DNA of 10,722 nt from Phycisphaerales bacterium (lineage in GTDB: Bacteria > Planctomycetota > Phycisphaerae > Phycisphaerales > SM1A02). The position numbers and the translations under genes are program-made. The notes below the pieces were generated by a model. The model did not search any database, was not told the DNA's origin, and was given only the letters and a program-made list of their open reading frames with translations. The DNA lies in contig JAKVBR010000050.1 of the NCBI GenBank assembly GCA_022447165.1, forward strand, positions 1-10,722. Reading direction: 5' to 3'. Shown one piece after another: positions 7,647-10,722 of the stretch. Position 1 is the first letter of the stretch. Each line of letters starts with the position of its first letter.

Positions 7647-8782
7647 GCAAAACTATCCTCTCCCTCTCTTGGGGGTTGAATCACTTCAATCACCCTGTCT
7701 ATGCGAGGTGTAAGCCACTTTACTTTTTGCTCGACCATCTTCAAAAAGGAAGAGCCAGCAATTGTTCCAAACTTGCCATGCTGTTGAATTGGGACAATGC
7801 TTTCAACAATCAATGCTTCAATCATCAGATGCGGAACGATTGCGAGTTCGGATGCTAGGAGTGGATGCTGCGTAAACTGATTATAGGATTGAACCATTGA
7901 GCGAATTGTTCTACCCCTGAAGCCCTCGCCCCACGATTCAATCTTTTCAAGTTCACCCATTCGCATTGAAAACTGTAACGCGCCATTAGCAATATCAGTA
8001 ATGCGGGGGCTGTAACGGATTGAATCGAAATCAATCACCGCAATGATTTCGTCGTCTTTGTACAGCATATTCCCGGGATGCCAGTCACCATGCACAACAC
8101 AGTGTGGGAGTGACGTGAGTTCTACTCTCTCTACTGCTTCATAGGATTGTTGGTAAGCATGAGCCAGAAACTCAATCGTTTGGTCGAATCCACTTAACTG
8201 GGATTCGCTCTCATGAGATTTGAGCACGCCTTTTAACTCTTCAAGCACTTCGTACACTCTAGAACCAACGTGATACGTTCTTCGTTGCATTGATGGTTCT
8301 TTAGGGTACATCCTCAGCAAGTCATGAAAGTGCGCAAGGACGCGGCCCGCTTCGGCTGCCTGAGGGTTTGTTTTATCAAATCGAGAGCCCTGAATGTACT
8401 TAAAGAGTTCATACACTCGCCCTTCATGTTCGACGATGGTCTCCCCGTCAATGGTATGAATGAGCCCTGCTACGGGGAACCTGTGACCTGCAAGTTGTTC
8501 TTGCACACTGTGCGCAATGACAACTTGCTCAAGTGCATCCTGCCCAAGTGCTCGCCGCTTCAACAGAAAGCGACCAACACTCGTGTTCACGATAAGTTTT
8601 GGCGATTGGCGAGAGCCCCTTCGATAATCAAGAATCCTGTCGATTGTTCCAATCTCAAATCGACTGAGCACAATGGCTAAATCTTGCCCCTTGATTTCTT
8701 CAACAACAACATCGCCCTTTGAATGCGGGCCTATGCGAGGCATTTGATTGAGTTGGTCTTCTTGATTTGGAGTTAACGACAC
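7643..8782 (-). CDS. APH-fold phosphotransferase (aminoglycoside phosphotransferase / homoserine kinase-like family)
   Basis: A 379-residue protein with the APH/choline-kinase catalytic core. GRFLLKRRA (70-78) supplies the likely ATP-contacting Lys75. The Brenner-type motif HGDWHPGNML at 231-240 contains catalytic D233 and N238, and VIDFDSIRY (249-257) gives metal-binding D251. The family covers small-molecule kinases (homoserine, choline, methylthioribose, fructosamine, aminoglycosides); the substrate cannot be read from the sequence, and a housekeeping neighbourhood argues against a resistance role. The start is GTG at 8782, nine bases after the yicC stop, without an SD; the ATG at 8790 is out of frame and closes quickly. 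The N-terminal 35 residues are not clearly part of the fold. The stop overlaps the next ATG (ATGA), implying coupled translation. Confidence 0.85.
   Translation of the reverse strand: MSLTPNQEDQLNQMPRIGPHSKGDVVVEEIKGQDLAIVLSRFEIGTIDRILDYRRGSRQSPKLIVNTSVGRFLLKRRALGQDALEQVVIAHSVQEQLAGHRFPVAGLIHTIDGETIVEHEGRVYELFKYIQGSRFDKTNPQAAEAGRVLAHFHDLLRMYPKEPSMQRRTYHVGSRVYEVLEELKGVLKSHESESQLSGFDQTIEFLAHAYQQSYEAVERVELTSLPHCVVHGDWHPGNMLYKDDEIIAVIDFDSIRYSPRITDIANGALQFSMRMGELEKIESWGEGFRGRTIRSMVQSYNQFTQHPLLASELAIVPHLMIEALIVESIVPIQQHGKFGTIAGSSFLKMVEQKVKWLTPRIDRVIEVIQPPREGEDSFA
7656..7660 (-). promoter_or_regulatory. SD ribosome binding site of the DUF2007-like gene
   Basis: GAGGA on the minus strand lies nine bases before the ATG, preceded by more purines (GAGAGG). 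It sits inside the 3' end of the kinase gene. It is the strongest SD in the window, so this gene may be initiated independently as well as by coupling. Confidence 0.6.
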
Positions 8783-8791
8783 GACTGCATT

Positions 8792-9667
8792 TTATTCTGC
8801 ATTTTGGACTTGTTCTTTAATCCTGTCGATTGCACCCTTGATTTCAACAATTCTTCGGCTAGTTTCACCGTCAAGGCATTTACTAGCGATGGTATTTGCT
8901 TCTCTGAGCATCTCTTGAGCAAGAAAATCGAGCGTTCTTCCAACTGGCTCGCCATCGAGCCGGCTTGACAACTCGTCAAACTGCGTTAAATGTCCATCAA
9001 GCCGTTTAATCTCTTCTGCGATATCAGTCTTTTCAGAAAAAACCGCGACTTCTTTGATGACATCTTCTGCAGCAACTGTTTTACCAATTTCTTCAAGGAG
9101 TGATTCCATGCGCCCCTTCAGCCGATGTTCATAATCAGCAACGATTTCAGGTGCACGCTCTTTGATGAATTTCAGATGCTCCCGAATGGTAGAGAGTTGC
9201 TGTTCTAAATCTTGCTTGAGTGCTTTGCCTTCCGTCGTTCTCATTTCAACGACGCCTCCGCATGCTTCATCAATGAGTTCAACAATGTTGGGCTTTAAGG
9301 AAGTGACGAGTGCGCCAGTTTGCTCTTGAATAAGAACTCCAGGAAGTGAAAGTAAGCGAGCAGCATCAATCGATAAGTCATCTTCAACACTTTTCAATTG
9401 TGATACATAGGATTTTAGGGCTTCGGTGTTTATTGTCGCTGCGGCCTTTTCTGAGCTGTCTGAATACTTCAATGTCAAAGTAACACTGCCACGAGCGATG
9501 TACGACGCAATGCGTTGTTCAATCTCAGTCTCTAACCCTTGAAGAATTTCAGGTACGCGAAAGTTGCTTTTGTAAAACTTGTTGTTAACCGTACGGATTT
9601 CTACATGCAATGACACGCCTTCCCTTACTGAAGATGCGCTGCCAAATCCGGTCATTGACCTGAGCAT
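8792..9667 (-). CDS. yicC: YicC-family endoribonuclease
   Basis: YicC proteins are cytoplasmic oligomeric RNases; the E. coli member has been linked to small-RNA turnover. The 291-residue length is standard. The N-terminal domain opens with MLRSMTGFG and continues with EIRTVNNKFY near 23-32, both family signatures. The C-terminal DUF1732-type domain (about 205-291) ends with REANTIASKCLDGETSRRIVEIK, shown in parts as REANTIASK and RRIVEIKGAIDRIKEQVQN. The ATG overlaps the secG stop by one base (TAATG), and a GGAAG seven bases upstream, inside secG, is a weak SD. In many bacteria gmk and rpoZ follow yicC; here an APH-fold kinase does. Confidence 0.94.
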   Translation of the reverse strand: MLRSMTGFGSASSVREGVSLHVEIRTVNNKFYKSNFRVPEILQGLETEIEQRIASYIARGSVTLTLKYSDSSEKAAATINTEALKSYVSQLKSVEDDLSIDAARLLSLPGVLIQEQTGALVTSLKPNIVELIDEACGGVVEMRTTEGKALKQDLEQQLSTIREHLKFIKERAPEIVADYEHRLKGRMESLLEEIGKTVAAEDVIKEVAVFSEKTDIAEEIKRLDGHLTQFDELSSRLDGEPVGRTLDFLAQEMLREANTIASKCLDGETSRRIVEIKGAIDRIKEQVQNAE

Positions 9668-9999
9668 TATTCGTCTTCCGTTGTTGTTGCTGGCGCTGTT
9701 GATTCCTCTGGAGCAACGAGCTCCCCCGTTTCGGGCGCTACGCCTGGGGCCGTTGCTCGACTATCGACAAGATTTAACGATACTGCTAAACCAAGGAACA
9801 GAACAAAAGCAACAACCGTCATGTAGGTCAACGCATCTCCAACACGCCCACCAAACACGGTGTCTGTTCCGCCGCCACCTGCTCCACCAAACGCTGACGC
9901 GAGACCACCGCCTTGTGGCCTTTGGACAAGAATGATGAGAATCATTGCCACCGAGATGACAATGAGCAGTACCGTTAGGATGAGGAATGTATTATTCAT
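9667..9999 (-). CDS. secG: Preprotein translocase subunit SecG
   Basis: SecG is a small membrane subunit of the SecYEG export channel that aids SecA-driven translocation. The 110-residue protein has TM1 at about 5-25 and TM2 at about 57-77. Between them lies the cytoplasmic loop QRPQGGGLASAFGG (26-39), which is the family hallmark, followed by a run of glycines (39-44). The C-terminal 30 residues are a low-complexity Ala/Pro/Thr/Glu tail, as in many SecGs. It starts 34 nt after the tpiA stop; a GGAAA eight or so bases before the ATG is a weak SD. Linkage to tpiA is common across bacteria. Confidence 0.95.
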   Translation of the reverse strand: MNNTFLILTVLLIVISVAMILIILVQRPQGGGLASAFGGAGGGGTDTVFGGRVGDALTYMTVVAFVLFLGLAVSLNLVDSRATAPGVAPETGELVAPEESTAPATTTEDE

Positions 10000-10033
10000 A
10001 GTGTTTTCCAGTTTGGATTTTTACAGGTGGAAA

Positions 10034-10722
10034 TTATAGCGAAGCTTCGATGATTGCATTGAATGATTCTGCCTCAAGTGACGCTCCACCAACGAGCGCA
10101 CCATCAATATCTGGGCATGCAAAGAGGTCTTTTGCATTTTCCGGCTTCACTGAACCACCATATTGAATACAAATACTGCTTGAAACATTACTGTCAAAAA
10201 GTGAAGTTAGATGTGTTCTGATTGCCGCATGAACTTGCTGAGCATCTTCTGGGCTTGCTGTATGCCCTGTTCCAATCGCCCAGACCGGTTCATACGCAAT
10301 GACCACATTTGTCATGGCGTCTGCAGATACACCATCAAGCCCAGTCGTTACTTGATTAAGCACAACATCGAGGGTTTTGCCCTCTGTTCTGTGTTCAATG
10401 GTTTCTCCGACGCAAAGTGTCACCTGAAGTCCTGACGCAAGTGCTAACTTTGTTTTGCAGCCTACTTGCTCATTCGTTTCGCCGATTATGTGTCTCCGTT
10501 CGCTGTGTCCAGTAAGCACCATCGTCGCCCCAACATCTTTCAACATCGCTGGACTGACTTCCCCTGTATACGCTCCTTCTTCTTCAAACCACATGTTTTG
10601 AGCGCCACATTGCACATGAGAAGCCCCAGTGATCGATTCAACGGCTTGTAAGTAGGGAAATGGAGGGAAGAGCACAACGTTTACGCCAATTTGATCGTCC
10701 GCGTATGTCATTGAATCAACAT
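10034..10722 (-). CDS. tpiA: Triosephosphate isomerase, N-terminus cut by the window edge
   Basis: This TIM-barrel enzyme interconverts dihydroxyacetone phosphate and glyceraldehyde 3-phosphate in glycolysis and gluconeogenesis. Visible motifs are LFPPFPYL, CGAQNM, GHSERR (about 10493-10510, with the catalytic His), LCVGE, AYEPVWAIGTGHT (about 10259-10297, with the catalytic Glu and the mobile loop 6), QYGGSV and DGALVGGASL (phosphate grip). The frame stays open to the window edge (V-D-S before the Met at 10711), and the family's first strand with NWKMN and its catalytic Lys is missing. The Met at 10711 is therefore internal, and roughly 25 residues lie outside the window. It heads the leftward tpiA-secG-yicC-kinase-DUF2007 cluster as far as can be seen. 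Confidence 0.96.
   Translation of the reverse strand, partial: VDSMTYADDQIGVNVVLFPPFPYLQAVESITGASHVQCGAQNMWFEEEGAYTGEVSPAMLKDVGATMVLTGHSERRHIIGETNEQVGCKTKLALASGLQVTLCVGETIEHRTEGKTLDVVLNQVTTGLDGVSADAMTNVVIAYEPVWAIGTGHTASPEDAQQVHAAIRTHLTSLFDSNVSSSICIQYGGSVKPENAKDLFACPDIDGALVGGASLEAESFNAIIEASL

Noticed and set aside
8324..8680. 118-codon rightward frame opposite the kinase
   Set aside because: It lies wholly antisense to a well-supported kinase gene, including its conserved region, and its product is not recognisable.
7643..8782. Antibiotic resistance by aminoglycoside phosphorylation
   Set aside because: The fold is shared by many metabolic kinases; the gene sits in a housekeeping operon and no mobile element is near.
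9579..9935. 118-codon rightward frame opposite secG and the yicC start
   Set aside because: Antisense to two genes with clear motifs; the Leu/Arg/His-rich product is what a complementary strand would yield.

Overview
The window looks like ordinary chromosomal DNA from a free-living bacterium, somewhat AT-leaning and densely packed. My best guess is Planctomycetota (perhaps a Phycisphaerae-like lineage). This rests on the tpiA-secG-yicC gene order, the long LeuRS with a zinc-less ZN1 region, a DUF4026/DUF2314-like protein and the scarcity of Shine-Dalgarno (SD) sites. It is an inference from memory of families, not a search result. I see no tRNA, rRNA, CRISPR array, insertion sequence, phage gene or plasmid feature.

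Left part (1-1588). A MoxR-type AAA+ ATPase gene runs rightward but is split by a frameshift just before its Walker B region; both halves are otherwise well conserved. It converges, with a 7-nt gap, on a leftward hypoxanthine phosphoribosyltransferase gene (hpt).

Middle (1589-7273). A 205-bp divergent intergenic region carries a near-consensus sigma70-type promoter whose expected transcription start falls on or next to the folC start codon, which suggests a leaderless or nearly leaderless mRNA. It drives a tightly packed rightward operon: folC (dihydrofolate/folylpolyglutamate synthase), leuS (leucyl-tRNA synthetase) and a 416-residue protein of unknown function with a DUF2314-like C-terminus, whose ATG directly follows the leuS stop codon.

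Right part (7251-10722). A leftward operon reads tpiA (triosephosphate isomerase, cut by the right edge), secG (translocase subunit), yicC (RNase of the YicC family), an APH-fold kinase-like gene and a DUF2007-like protein with a C-terminal membrane anchor. Genes here touch or overlap (TAATG, ATGA). The last gene overlaps the 3' end of the rightward operon by 23 bp, and a perfect 12-bp tandem duplication sits in that overlap.

Taken together this is mostly housekeeping: glycolysis, protein export, RNA turnover, folate polyglutamylation, aminoacylation and purine salvage. Three poorly understood genes are attached to it: the DUF4026/DUF2314-like protein, the APH-fold kinase and the tail-anchored DUF2007 protein. 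I do not see convincing evidence of a new defence or mobile system. The points most worth checking are the moxR frameshift, the folC promoter/start overlap and the two operon-end genes of unknown function.
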